From Phycisphaerales bacterium (lineage in GTDB: Bacteria > Planctomycetota > Phycisphaerae > Phycisphaerales > UBA1924), in the NCBI GenBank assembly GCA_020845755.1, contig JADLFE010000008.1, positions 52,173-116,172 on the forward strand: a stretch of 64,000 bases of DNA, read 5' to 3'. The notes under the pieces are model-generated. The model saw only the letters and a program-made list of their open reading frames with translations, was not told where the DNA came from and did no database searches. Made by a program: the position numbers and the translations under genes. Positions 9,486 through 17,983 of the stretch are shown in pieces. The stretch's first letter is position 1; each line of letters begins with the position of its first letter.

Positions 9486-10222
9486 GCGAGTATCGGAACG
9501 AGTCCGCGCAGTTCAATGCGCCGGGTGCCCGCAACTGGATCGCCGAGGCCGCCGACGTCTGCAAACGCGCCGCCCAGGGAGATCTCGAGGCACGCATCCT
9601 CAACATCGATGACGAGACCCACGCCAACACGGACACGCCCGCGCTGCTCCACGCGATCAACCACCTCCTCGACATGACCGACGCCTTCGTCCGCGAAGCG
9701 ACCGCATCGCTCGAATTCGCCGGCGATGGCAAGTTCTTCCGCCGCGTCCTCCTGGCCGGCATGCTCGGCTCGTTCGCACGCGCCGCCAAGTCCATCAACA
9801 CCGCCACGTCACAGATGTCCGAGGAGAAAAAGGCCCTCGACCAGGCCCACGATCAGCGCCTGGAACTCGAAGCGGACTTCAACAAACTGCGCGAGGTCGT
9901 CCACGCGCTCTCCGACGCCACCGGGCACATCGACCTCATGTCCAAGACCATGGCCAAACTCGCCAGCCAGACCTCGCTCCTCTCCATCAACGCCTCGATC
10001 GAAGCCGCCCGCGTCGGAGACATGGGCCGGGGCTTCGGCGTCGTCGCGTCCGAGGTGAAGAAACTCGCCACCCAGGCCGCCACCGCGAGTTCAGAAATCC
10101 AGGGCCGCGTCCGCGAACTCACCGGCGCCGCCAAGAACACCTCGGAAACAATCGAGGAGATCTGGACCGTCATCCGTGATCAGGGCTCGGGACAGGTCGA
10201 ACACGCGACCAAGGCCGCCTGA
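9482..10222 (+). CDS. Soluble methyl-accepting chemotaxis-type signalling protein
   Basis: The protein has 246 residues and no transmembrane helix. An N-terminal HAMP-like helical part (residues 15-100) is followed by the receptor signalling hairpin. Its tip is recognisable as SLLSINASIEAARVGDMGRGFGVVASEVKKLA (residues 172-203), where CheA and CheW would bind. The returning arm is short, about 40 residues, so the adaptation region is minimal. The gene overlaps the PAS gene by four bases, so the two are translationally coupled and together look like a split, membrane-free Aer or BdlA receptor. No che genes lie in the window. Confidence 0.85.
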   Translation: MSEYRNESAQFNAPGARNWIAEAADVCKRAAQGDLEARILNIDDETHANTDTPALLHAINHLLDMTDAFVREATASLEFAGDGKFFRRVLLAGMLGSFARAAKSINTATSQMSEEKKALDQAHDQRLELEADFNKLREVVHALSDATGHIDLMSKTMAKLASQTSLLSINASIEAARVGDMGRGFGVVASEVKKLATQAATASSEIQGRVRELTGAAKNTSETIEEIWTVIRDQGSGQVEHATKAA

Positions 10223-10328
10223 TACATCCGCACATCCAGTTCAACGGACCGAGCAACACGCATCCGCGCGCGATCCGCTCACGCTCGCGCATTCCGATCT
10301 CGCCTACCCACCCTATCCTCCACCTCGC

Positions 10329-11603
10329 ATGAACAGCCGACGCCCGGCCGTCATCTCCGTCTGCATCACCCTCTTCCTCGATTCCCTCGGCATCGGGCTC
10401 ATTATCCCCGTCGCGCCCAAACTCATCGAGCAACTCCAGGGAAAGCAGGACACCGACGCCGCCTATGTCTTCGCCCTCCTCGGCTCCACCTACGCCCTCA
10501 TGCAGTTCCTCTTCGCCCCCGTGCTCGGAAGCCTCTCTGATCACTTCGGCCGCCGCCCCGTCATCCTCTTCTCGCTCCTGGGCTCGGGCCTCGACTACTT
10601 CGCCATGGCCCTCTCCCCCAACCTCTTGTGGCTCTTCATCACCCGCGCCCTCAACGGACTCACCGGCGCAAACTTCGGCACCGCCACCGCCTATATCGCC
10701 GATATCACCCCCCCCGAAAAACGCCCCGGCGCCTTCGGCATGGCCGGCGCCGCCTTCGGCTTCGGCTTCATCATGGGACCCGTCTCCGGCGGTTACCTCG
10801 GCGAGCACGACCTCCGACTCCCCTTCGTCGTCGCTGGCGCCGTCACCATCCTCAACTGGCTCTACGCACTCTTCGTCCTCCCAGAATCCCTTCCGCTCGA
10901 CCGCCGACGCGCCTTCGCCCTCCATCGCGCCCACCCCGTCGCCGCCCTCACTCACCTCGCCAGATACCCCCTCGTCGCCGGCCTCGCCGTCGTCCTCTTC
11001 CTCGTCAACCTCGCGCAGTTCGCGCTCCACGCCACCTGGACCCTCTACACCATGCACCGCTACCAGTGGAGTTACAAGGACGTCGGTAACTCTCTCCTCC
11101 TCGTCGGTCTCTCGGCCGCCATCATGCAGGGCGGACTCTCACGACGCCTCGTCCCCAAGATCGGCGAACCACGCTCGCTCCTCTTCGGCCTGACGGTCGG
11201 CGTCCTGGCCTACGCCGGATATGCCTTCGCCACCCACGGCTGGATGATCTACACCATCATCGCGCTCGCGTCCGTCGGCGCTATCGCACAGCCCGCCACA
11301 CAGTCCATGATCACACGCACAGTCCACCGCGACGAGCAGGGCGAAATCCAGGGCTCCCTGACCAGCCTCTCCGCCGTCGCCGCCATCCTCGGGCCACTCA
11401 TCGGCGCTCCGCTCTTCGGCACCTTCGCCGCCAAAGACGCGCCCATCTACCTGCCCGGCGCGCCGTTCATCGCCAGCGCCCTGCTCTCGCTGCTCGGCCT
11501 CGCCATCGCGGTCCTCGTGCTCAAACGCCACGCGCCGCCGCCGCTCACGCCGCACGCCCCCGGCGAGGACCCACGCCGCGATCATCCGCACCCCGCCCAT
11601 TGA
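10329..11603 (+). CDS. MFS drug-efflux type transporter (TetA-like)
   Basis: The protein has 424 residues with 12 predicted transmembrane helices. The opening ISVCITLFLDSLGIGLIIPV, the loop 2-3 motif GSLSDHFGRRPVIL (MFS motif A) and the motif C region GFIMGPVSGGYLG identify a proton-driven drug antiporter of the TetA/DHA1 class. The last 25 residues are a hydrophilic His/Pro-rich tail. The ATG at 10329 is chosen over the upstream frame because TATCCT at 10314-10319 lies nine bases before it. Substrate specificity cannot be read from the sequence. Confidence 0.85.
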   Translation: MNSRRPAVISVCITLFLDSLGIGLIIPVAPKLIEQLQGKQDTDAAYVFALLGSTYALMQFLFAPVLGSLSDHFGRRPVILFSLLGSGLDYFAMALSPNLLWLFITRALNGLTGANFGTATAYIADITPPEKRPGAFGMAGAAFGFGFIMGPVSGGYLGEHDLRLPFVVAGAVTILNWLYALFVLPESLPLDRRRAFALHRAHPVAALTHLARYPLVAGLAVVLFLVNLAQFALHATWTLYTMHRYQWSYKDVGNSLLLVGLSAAIMQGGLSRRLVPKIGEPRSLLFGLTVGVLAYAGYAFATHGWMIYTIIALASVGAIAQPATQSMITRTVHRDEQGEIQGSLTSLSAVAAILGPLIGAPLFGTFAAKDAPIYLPGAPFIASALLSLLGLAIAVLVLKRHAPPPLTPHAPGEDPRRDHPHPAH

Positions 11604-11648
11604 ACGACCGTCGCGCTGGCCTCACGCACGTTCTCACGCCACGCCCCG

Positions 11649-13079
11649 TCAACCCTTCTGCCACGGACCGCGGATCGCCAGCGTGATCCCCGGCCTCTGA
11701 ATGTTCAGGAACAGCGTCGTCCCGTCCGGAGAAAAACACGCCCCCGCCAACTCCGACATGTTCATCGCGTTCCGACCGATCCGATAGATCGAGCCGCTCG
11801 GCGTGATCCCCAACAGAAACTGGTCCGGGTGCTCGCTCGTCACCTCGTCCTCGCACACGATCAGATCGCCCCACGGCGCAACCGTGATGTTGTCCGCGTT
11901 TTGCACCACGTTCGGCCCGCTCGACTCGACAAACAACTCGAGCGTGCCGGGCTGATCGAGTTCGCCGGGCGTCCCCTCCACACGCGACGGTGTGTACTTC
12001 CAGATCTGCCCGTGGTGCCCCACACCCCCCTCGGTCATCGCCATGAACACCGTGCCGCGACCGAACCACATCCCCTCGCCGCGCGCAAACCGCGCCGCTC
12101 CGCTCGAAAAACCCCGATACCTCAGGTCATCCTCAGGCGAATCGATGTCGGAAAGATCCATCCACGCCACGGCCAGATGCTGCCCCACCCTGATCTGCTC
12201 GGGCGCCGTGCCGCTCTTGGGTATCCAATTGCTCGTGTCGCACGACGGCTTGCCCTTCACCACCAACGCCTGCAGTTTCCCGCCCGCCGCGAGGTTGTCA
12301 CGCTCCTTGGGAATGAAGCGGTACACCAGACCGTCGGGGCGGTCCTCGGTGAGATACACAACGCCCGTCGTCGGATCGGTGGAGCAGGCTTCGTGCATGA
12401 ATCGTCCCATCGCCTTGAGCGGCACAGGATCGACAAGCCCGATCTCCGCGCTGGCAGGAACCTCGAAGCAGTATCCGTGATCCTTCGCAAAGTCCTTCCC
12501 CGACTTGAACACGCACTCCTCGCAGGTGATCCAGGTGTTCCGCGGCGTCGGGCCGCCGGCGCAGTTCCGCTCCGTCCCCGCCAGCGACATCCAGTGTCGC
12601 ACCACGCGCCCGTGCCCCTTGCCGCCGCGCGTGTCATAGAGGATCGTCGTCGTCCCGCCGCGCGAGGGCGAGTGAGTGCCGGCGTCGTAGAGCTTGGCCT
12701 TGTCGATCTTGGAATAGAGCTCGTTGTCAAAGCCGAAGGGCCCGGGGACGTCCATGCCGGGCTCGATCTCGTGATTGCGGACGAGGATGGTCAGGCCGTC
12801 GGGCCCGGGGAACGCGGCCATGGCGTCGTGCGCGCCCGGGACGAGCAGGCCGTCGTCCATCTTCTCGCCGGTGCGCGAGAATGCGTCGTACTTGAAGCCC
12901 TTGGGAAGATCGAAGAGGCCCATGGGGTCCCGGACCAGCGGGCCATAGCCGTCCTCGGCCATCGCACGCACGGGGAGTTCGCCCGCGCCCGAGGCGTGCG
13001 CGAGCATGGCGCGCCGGAGCCCGACAAAGCCCGCGGCAAAGGCCCCGGCACGAGTGAGAAAATGGCGGCGATGGATCAT
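11649..13079 (-). CDS. PhoX-family (DUF839) phosphatase-like exported protein
   Basis: The protein has 476 residues. A twin-arginine signal (RRHFLTRAG, then a hydrophobic stretch) directs export of a folded, metal-loaded protein. Mature-part motifs match the PhoX/DUF839 beta-propeller: NHEIEPG, GGTTTILYD, NCAGGPTPRNTWITCEE with the conserved cysteine pair, HEACSTDPTTGVVYLTEDR, and NADNITVAPWGDLIVCED. PhoX enzymes are Ca/Fe-dependent alkaline phosphatases. Related DUF839 proteins of unknown activity exist, so the enzymatic call is not certain. It may share phosphate control with the porin and PhoBR genes 40 kb away, but no Pho box was identified. The ATG has GGAG nearby. Confidence 0.85.
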   Translation of the reverse strand: MIHRRHFLTRAGAFAAGFVGLRRAMLAHASGAGELPVRAMAEDGYGPLVRDPMGLFDLPKGFKYDAFSRTGEKMDDGLLVPGAHDAMAAFPGPDGLTILVRNHEIEPGMDVPGPFGFDNELYSKIDKAKLYDAGTHSPSRGGTTTILYDTRGGKGHGRVVRHWMSLAGTERNCAGGPTPRNTWITCEECVFKSGKDFAKDHGYCFEVPASAEIGLVDPVPLKAMGRFMHEACSTDPTTGVVYLTEDRPDGLVYRFIPKERDNLAAGGKLQALVVKGKPSCDTSNWIPKSGTAPEQIRVGQHLAVAWMDLSDIDSPEDDLRYRGFSSGAARFARGEGMWFGRGTVFMAMTEGGVGHHGQIWKYTPSRVEGTPGELDQPGTLELFVESSGPNVVQNADNITVAPWGDLIVCEDEVTSEHPDQFLLGITPSGSIYRIGRNAMNMSELAGACFSPDGTTLFLNIQRPGITLAIRGPWQKG

Positions 13080-13364
13080 GCGAGGCTCCGGAAGACCCAC
13101 GGACGCCGGAATCGTAGCGGGAACCACACGCGATCGGCGCCGGAGGAAGGCGCCGGGCACGTGGTCTTTGCGCTGGCTGAATGGCCCGACGCCCGGACCG
13201 GCGTCGCGGGTACAACCACTCGCGATGTCACGGACCCCAGGGCGTGGCGCGAAGCCGACGTATTCACTTGTCAAAGACGCCGGGGCTCGTCGGCGGGTGA
13301 TGGGCCGCCGGCTGGCCTCGGTGAGGGCGCGGGGTACACACACGCGCTCTCCAACATGGGGGCG

Positions 13365-13410
13365 GACGGACACTTTGGTGCGCTCTGGCGCGGTGGTAAG
13401 CAGGCACTAG
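13365..13410 (+). repeat. Direct repeat copy A (46 bp)
   Basis: It starts GACGGACACTTTGGTGCGC and ends with a GCACTAG. It matches copy B in 41 of 46 positions by eye. The copies are 158 bases apart. Confidence 0.85.
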
Positions 13411-13522
13411 CCAGAGGGCAGTGGGGAATAGGCAATGGCGGAAATGCAGGCCGGATAGGCAGTTGCGCGCGGGGAGAGATCGCCCGAAGATTTTTTTCGA
13501 GAATCCGGAAAGTGGCCCCAAA

Positions 13523-13568
13523 GACGGACACTTTGGTGCGCCCTGGCGCGGTGATAAGCGGGTACTAA
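13523..13568 (+). repeat. Direct repeat copy B (46 bp)
   Basis: Same opening 19 bases as copy A. The five differences are single-base changes. No terminal inverted repeats or transposase accompany the pair. Confidence 0.85.
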
Positions 13569-13611
13569 CAAGAAGGCATCGGGCATCAGGGGAGTAGCCT
13601 CACCACCGAAG

Positions 13612-13690
13612 CACCGAAGCACCGAGAGTGGATAGAGAAGAGGAACGCAGAGGTCACAGAGGGCGCGGAGGAGAGGAGAGGGGAAGGATG
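13612..13690 (+). repeat. Purine-rich intergenic repeat (CAGAGG/CGGAG type)
   Basis: It consists of CCGAAGCACCGAAGCACCGAG followed by AACGCAGAGGTCACAGAGGG and CGCGGAGGAGAGG. The same vocabulary recurs at 17440-17530, 50826-50935 (opposite strand) and 57470-57525, always between genes. Confidence 0.6.
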
Positions 13691-13760
13691 AAGAGAAGAA
13701 CCCATCAGGTCAGTGAGCGCCTGGGCGGCCGTACTGGGAGCGGAGATCGTGTGCCGCGGT

Positions 13761-14081
13761 CTACATCGTGAAATCGGCAAACACAAACACGAGGAGCGAG
13801 AGCGCGAAAAGCTCCAATGGAAGCAAAAGCACCCACGCGCAGAGCCAGATAGCTCTCAGCCACTCCGGGCAGTCGTTTGGCCAAGCCGCGACCGCGACGC
13901 ACCCGGCCGGAACGGCAAGGATGGAGCTAATTACTGTGCCAGGCAACACAACGGGTATGTCGAGCGCCTCCAAGGTGAGGTCAATCAACAACATCCAAGC
14001 CGGCGCGAGCGCGAACATGGACCAGAAAAACCAGCCGGTGGCCATTGAGAGGCGGGGCAGGTTCCACTCGAGGCCGTGCAT
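13761..14081 (-). CDS. Small polytopic membrane protein
   Basis: The protein has 106 residues. Three hydrophobic segments cover most of it (about residues 15-37, 45-68 and 78-104). It starts MHGLEWNLPRLS and ends FVFADFTM. No family is recognised. The start at 14081 is the first methionine that excludes the highly basic, non-hydrophobic upstream frame. The next gene upstream on the same strand is also a small membrane protein. Confidence 0.5.
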   Translation of the reverse strand: MHGLEWNLPRLSMATGWFFWSMFALAPAWMLLIDLTLEALDIPVVLPGTVISSILAVPAGCVAVAAWPNDCPEWLRAIWLCAWVLLLPLELFALSLLVFVFADFTM

Positions 14082-14179
14082 CCTGTGCGTACGAGATGAG
14101 AGTTGGTTATGTTCACCCTCACAACAGGCTTTGAGCTTGCTTTGTGATGGACGATACGTCAATGGCGGGATGCCCCCGC

Positions 14180-14632
14180 CTACTTGCCTTGCACGGCGGG
14201 CGCGTCCGAAACTGGAGCCCTGGGGCGCAGCTCCGCGAGAACCGACGCCGAGAAGACGATGAACGCCATGATGATCAGGGTCCGTCCCATCGTGCGGCGG
14301 CTCGCGCGGTACGCGACGAACCCGAGGACGAGGCCGATCAGGCCGGCGCTGCACAGGAGAATCGCGTACCAAAGGCCTTCGGCGACCGAGCGAATGTCGC
14401 CGTCCTGCATCATGCGAACCACGCTTGGATGAGAGCGGCTCACGGGATGCAACCATGTCCAGATTGCCATCACCGCGCCGACGATCGTGCAGAGCCATCC
14501 CAAAATCGTCGCGATGTCAGCGATCATGTCGCGGGCGGTCGGCGGAGCACTCCCTTCGGCTTGGTCAAGTGCTTCGCGCTCTGCCTCCTCGCGGCGCGAT
14601 GCGTAATGGGGATGTTCATCACGTTGTTGCAT
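14180..14632 (-). CDS. Membrane protein of unknown function
   Basis: The protein has 150 residues. A charged N-terminus of about 35 residues is followed by three predicted transmembrane helices: ATILGWLCTIVGAVMAIW, YAILLCSAGLIGLVLGFV and TLIIMAFIVFSASVLA. A near-TANNNT hexamer (TAGAGA) lies six bases upstream of the ATG. No family assignment is possible. Confidence 0.55.
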   Translation of the reverse strand: MQQRDEHPHYASRREEAEREALDQAEGSAPPTARDMIADIATILGWLCTIVGAVMAIWTWLHPVSRSHPSVVRMMQDGDIRSVAEGLWYAILLCSAGLIGLVLGFVAYRASRRTMGRTLIIMAFIVFSASVLAELRPRAPVSDAPAVQGK

Positions 14633-14702
14633 TTCCGTTCTCTACGATTGGCCGATTGCTTCTGATGCGTCTCTGATTTGTTTCTGACCCCGAGGCGCCC
14701 GA

Positions 14703-15131
14703 TCAGTGCCCGCCGCAGCCGCAGCCGCCGGAGTGAGCGCGTGCGTGGTCGCGGGCCTGGTCGAGGAACTCCACGCCGCGCCGGAGGTGTGGAATGACGA
14801 TCGAGCCGCCGACGATGAGGGCGACGTCGAAGCACTCCCAGAGTTCTTCGTCGGTGAGGCCGGCCTTGACGCACTGGTCGATGTGGTAGCCGATGCAGTC
14901 GTCGCAGCGGAGGACCATGGAGGCGACCAGCCCGAGCATCTCCTTGGTGCGGGCGGTGAGCGCGCCGTCGGAATAGGTCTGGTGGTCGAGGGAGAAGAAG
15001 CGCTTGGTGACGAGGGAGGCACCGGGCCGGGGCGAGCCGTCGGCACGCGTACCGTGATCCGCGTCGGGGCCGAGGATGCGGGCGTTCATCTTGGTGCGAT
15101 AGGCCTGGAACTGCTCGTAGCGGTTGCTCAT
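14703..15131 (-). CDS. Carboxymuconolactone decarboxylase / AhpD-like protein
   Basis: The protein has 142 residues. The core ARTKEMLGLVASMVLRCDDCIGYHIDQCVKAG contains the CxxC...H peroxidase-type active site of the AhpD branch, where the two cysteines reduce disulfides. The rest, TDEELWECFDVALIVGGSI, fits the same helical fold. An extra C-terminal tail GGCGCGGH could bind a metal. The ATG at 15131 has TACTGT (minus, 15138-15143) six bases upstream. The likely role is redox or peroxide protection, but the true substrate is unknown. Confidence 0.85.
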   Translation of the reverse strand: MSNRYEQFQAYRTKMNARILGPDADHGTRADGSPRPGASLVTKRFFSLDHQTYSDGALTARTKEMLGLVASMVLRCDDCIGYHIDQCVKAGLTDEELWECFDVALIVGGSIVIPHLRRGVEFLDQARDHARAHSGGCGCGGH

Positions 15132-15165
15132 GCGGGAACAGTAGCGAGGCGCGCGGATGGCGCGA

Positions 15166-15822
15166 TCACGCGCCGGTTGGGCCGGAGTTTGCGGGCGCCT
15201 GAGGCGCGGGCGGCGTGGGCTCGAGCCCGCCGGCCCGACGCATGGCCTCGCGGAACTTGGTCCCGAAGCGCGATGCGACGGGAGCGGCCTTTTCCATCGC
15301 GCCGGCGATGCCGCGGCAGCCGGCGGCGCCGAGCTTGCACGCGGTCGCCGCCACCTTCACCGATGCCTGTGCCGCCTTGGGAGCAACGCTCACCGCGGCG
15401 GCCTTGATTCCTTCTTTGGCGCGTTGCACGCGCGACACCTTGGCGCGCTGGCGGGAGACGACGGCGCGCACCGCCAGCAGGCTCGCGACAGTCGTCAGCG
15501 CCGAGCCCCAGCCCCAGGCGATCGCGGCTCGACCGGGCTCGATCACGTGCTGATCGGCCAGCGCCGCGCACAGCCCACCCAGCGCGATCGAGACAAGCCA
15601 GGTGCCGACGAATCCGCCGCGGAGCGCGCCGCGTGGGAGCGGGAGCGGCTCGGGGCTTGAGGATGTGACCTGGAAGGCGGAGTCCTGCACGCCGGGCTGG
15701 GCCGCGACGGGGGCGGGCGCGGAACGGGTGTCGAAGGCCCACCAGAGGAGGAGATAGAGCCGCCAGAGAGCCCAGACGGGGAAGAAGACGATCTTGGACA
15801 TGAGGCTGAGGACGGAGAGCAT
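15166..15822 (-). CDS. Membrane protein of unknown function, Ala-rich C-terminus
   Basis: The protein has 218 residues. An N-terminal membrane helix (IVFFPVWALWRLYLLLWWAF) and two more hydrophobic segments around residues 68-115 are followed by a long Ala/Lys-rich helical tail (about 120-200) ending in a proline-rich stretch. The tail is reminiscent of an amphipathic or coiled segment. I do not recognise a family. GGAGG stands six bases before the ATG, which fixes this start against the longer frame. Confidence 0.6.
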   Translation of the reverse strand: MLSVLSLMSKIVFFPVWALWRLYLLLWWAFDTRSAPAPVAAQPGVQDSAFQVTSSSPEPLPLPRGALRGGFVGTWLVSIALGGLCAALADQHVIEPGRAAIAWGWGSALTTVASLLAVRAVVSRQRAKVSRVQRAKEGIKAAAVSVAPKAAQASVKVAATACKLGAAGCRGIAGAMEKAAPVASRFGTKFREAMRRAGGLEPTPPAPQAPANSGPTGA

Positions 15823-15951
15823 GACGGACCTCCCGCGCGGGGCGCGCCGAGCGTTTATTGGGAATCGGAGACTCGCGGTTTCAGGCCTGATTGGTCGGTT
15901 GAAGGACGAGCCCACCGCATCCGGACCGGGACGAATCGGTAGCATGGGACC

Positions 15952-17421
15952 ATGAGCACACACTCGCTGGGTCCGGTGGCGCGGCCGTCGCGGATCAACG
16001 CCATCGACGTCGCTCGCGGATTTGCGCTCCTGGGCATTCTGTCGGTGAACATCAAGTTCTTCGCCGAGCCGTTCGGGGCGATGATGCAACTCACGCCGCC
16101 CGACGGGCTTGGAAACACGGTCGTTCACTTCTTCACCAAGATCTTCTGCGAGGGGAAGTTCTATCCGCTGTTCTCGATGCTGTTCGGCATGGGGCTGATG
16201 CTGCAGCGCGGCAGGGCCGATGACGCGGGGCGATCGATCTACAAGCCGTATCTGCGAAGGCTGGCGGCGTTGTTTCTGATCGGCCTGTCGCACGCGCTGC
16301 TGCTTTGGTATGGCGACATTCTGTTTGTGTACAGCCTGGCGGGGACGCTGCTGCTGCTGCTCTCGTGGTGCCGCCCGAAAACGCTGCTGATTGTTGCGGG
16401 CGCGTTCCTGTTCATGTCGCTGACGCTGTCGGGCGGGTTCGCGGCGCTGAACATGTACAACCTGGAGAAGTTGCAGGAGATCGAGGCCGCCAAGAAGGCC
16501 AAGGCCGCGGAGACCGAGCAGGCGGGCGACTCGAGCGCGACACCCGAGACTCCGAATCCGACGCCGACGGAAGCGACGTCGGCGGAACAGAAGGCCGCGG
16601 GCGAATCGACGGCCGCGCCCGCAAGCGCGCCGGCGGAGGCGGGCGCGAGCAAGAGCCCGGCGCGGGACCAGGACTTTGAGCAGTTCCTGGATCGCACGTT
16701 CTCGCCCAAGGTCGCGGGGTTCTTCACGGGCAAGGTGACGAGCGGGCCGAAGGACGCGCTGTGGATGTCGGCGGAGGAGTCGGCGTATCGCGACGGCGGG
16801 TTCGCATCGGCGTTTGCGATCCGCGCGTTGTCATGGGGCATCTTTCTGATTGTGTGCGTGGTGGGCTTCTTCTGGCAGGTGGGCGCGCTGTTCTGCTTTG
16901 GGGCCGCGATCGTAAAACTCCGGTTCTTTGATGCGGATCGTGCCCACTGGCGGAAGCGTGCGATCGTGCTGGGCGTGGTGCTTGGGTTGCCGCTCTCGCT
17001 GGTTGGTGTGTTTGGGATGGGCCTGTTCAAGGAGAGCACGATCATCGGCGCGGTCGCGATGAACTTGGGCGTCAACCTCGGCGGGCCGCTCATGGCGCTG
17101 GCGTATATCTCGGTGTGCGCAACGCTGGTGGAGCGCGGCGTGGTGCCGGGCGTGACGCGCGCGCTGGCAAACGCGGGGCGCATGGCGCTCACGAACTATC
17201 TGTGCCAGACGCTGATCTGCACCACGATCTTCTATTGGTACGGCTTCGGTCTGTTCGGCACGTTCAACGACGTGCAGCGTCTGGGCATGGTGCTGGCGGT
17301 GTACGCGGTTGAATTGGCGTGGAGCTCATGGTGGCTGGCGCGATTCCGCTTTGGGCCGATGGAGTGGCTGTGGCGGACGATCACGTACTGGAAGCCGCAG
17401 CCGATGAAGCGGGAAGGTTGA
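15952..17421 (+). CDS. DUF418 family membrane protein
   Basis: The protein has 489 residues. The N-terminal RINAIDVARGFALLGILSVN is the DUF418/acyltransferase-3-related opening. Ten or so hydrophobic segments follow, and the C-terminal half has ANAGRMALTNYLCQTLICTTIFYWYGFGLFG and FGPMEWLWRTITYWK, the signature of the DUF418 C-terminal domain. Residues 170-250 are an unusual insertion, a long soluble Ala/Glu/Thr-rich loop. Family members (YeiB-like) are of unknown biochemical function. TAGCAT at 15940-15945 is six bases before the ATG. Confidence 0.88.
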   Translation: MSTHSLGPVARPSRINAIDVARGFALLGILSVNIKFFAEPFGAMMQLTPPDGLGNTVVHFFTKIFCEGKFYPLFSMLFGMGLMLQRGRADDAGRSIYKPYLRRLAALFLIGLSHALLLWYGDILFVYSLAGTLLLLLSWCRPKTLLIVAGAFLFMSLTLSGGFAALNMYNLEKLQEIEAAKKAKAAETEQAGDSSATPETPNPTPTEATSAEQKAAGESTAAPASAPAEAGASKSPARDQDFEQFLDRTFSPKVAGFFTGKVTSGPKDALWMSAEESAYRDGGFASAFAIRALSWGIFLIVCVVGFFWQVGALFCFGAAIVKLRFFDADRAHWRKRAIVLGVVLGLPLSLVGVFGMGLFKESTIIGAVAMNLGVNLGGPLMALAYISVCATLVERGVVPGVTRALANAGRMALTNYLCQTLICTTIFYWYGFGLFGTFNDVQRLGMVLAVYAVELAWSSWWLARFRFGPMEWLWRTITYWKPQPMKREG

Positions 17422-17439
17422 CGGCGGGAGGAAATGAGT

Positions 17440-17530
17440 TTCAACGCAGAGGCCGCGGAGAACGCGGAGAAAGGCAAGAACTCAGAGGCATCAGAGGTGA
17501 GCAGAGGAAATCAGAAGAGACGGAACGGCG
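17440..17530 (+). repeat. Purine-rich intergenic repeat (CAGAGG/CGGAG type)
   Basis: It contains CAACGCAGAGGCCGCGGAGA, ACGCGGAGAAAGG and AGAGGCATCAGAGG units. This is the second copy of the family first seen at 13612-13690. Confidence 0.6.
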
Positions 17531-17707
17531 GAGGAAACCAGGAAGAGCGAAAGGCGAGGACTCCCAAGATGCCGTTGGGCTCGAAGTGCGCGAACGCCCC
17601 TTCATGGAGGTGATATGCCGCTCGTCGAGGAGCGCTCTTGCGATTGAGTAGAATCCGTGTGCGGCATCGAACGTGGCGGCTGGCGCCGAAGCCTTGGGGA
17701 CTGCAAC

Positions 17708-17935
17708 ATGGGCACGTGGTTCCTGGTTCTCGTCGGGGTGCTGATCGCGCTCTGGGGCTCGTGGCACATCCTCGCATTGATACGCGATTGGGATATCCCC
17801 GACGCGAAATGGCGGCGATTTCTTGTCTGGCAGGGGCGCAAGGCCGCTCGCCTGTATGCCGGCGCAAGCGGCATCCTCCTGATCGCGTTCGGCCTGTTCA
17901 TGGTGTTGCTGGGCTTGTTCGGTCACGAACGCTAA
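17708..17935 (+). CDS. Small two-helix membrane protein
   Basis: The protein has 75 residues. Two transmembrane helices (MGTWFLVLVGVLIALWGSWH and GASGILLIAFGLFMVLLGLF) flank a short basic loop with DAKWRRFLVWQGRKAARLY. A TAGAAT hexamer at 17649-17654 would start transcription before 17708, so this ATG is preferred to the GTG at 17657, which lies only two bases from that hexamer. Function is unknown. The ribBA-like gene follows after 48 bases. Confidence 0.6.
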   Translation: MGTWFLVLVGVLIALWGSWHILALIRDWDIPDAKWRRFLVWQGRKAARLYAGASGILLIAFGLFMVLLGLFGHER

Positions 17936-17983
17936 GCATGCCGCAGACCCTGCCCCTCGTGCCGCCCCCCTAGCATCCCCGCG

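Larger units (their letters stand above)
13080..13760. other. Repeat-rich intergenic region
   Basis: I see no believable gene in these 680 bases, only low-complexity open frames on both strands. The region holds a pair of 46-base direct repeats (listed separately), an AGAGGGCAGTGGGGAATAGGCA segment, and a purine-rich stretch of CACCGAAG, AACGCAGAGG and CGCGGAGGAGAGG units at about 13612-13690. Confidence 0.6.

Noticed and set aside
11829..13568. A 579-codon plus-strand frame opposite the PhoX-like gene
   Set aside because: It is Arg/His-rich and antisense to a Tat-signal protein with conserved motifs.
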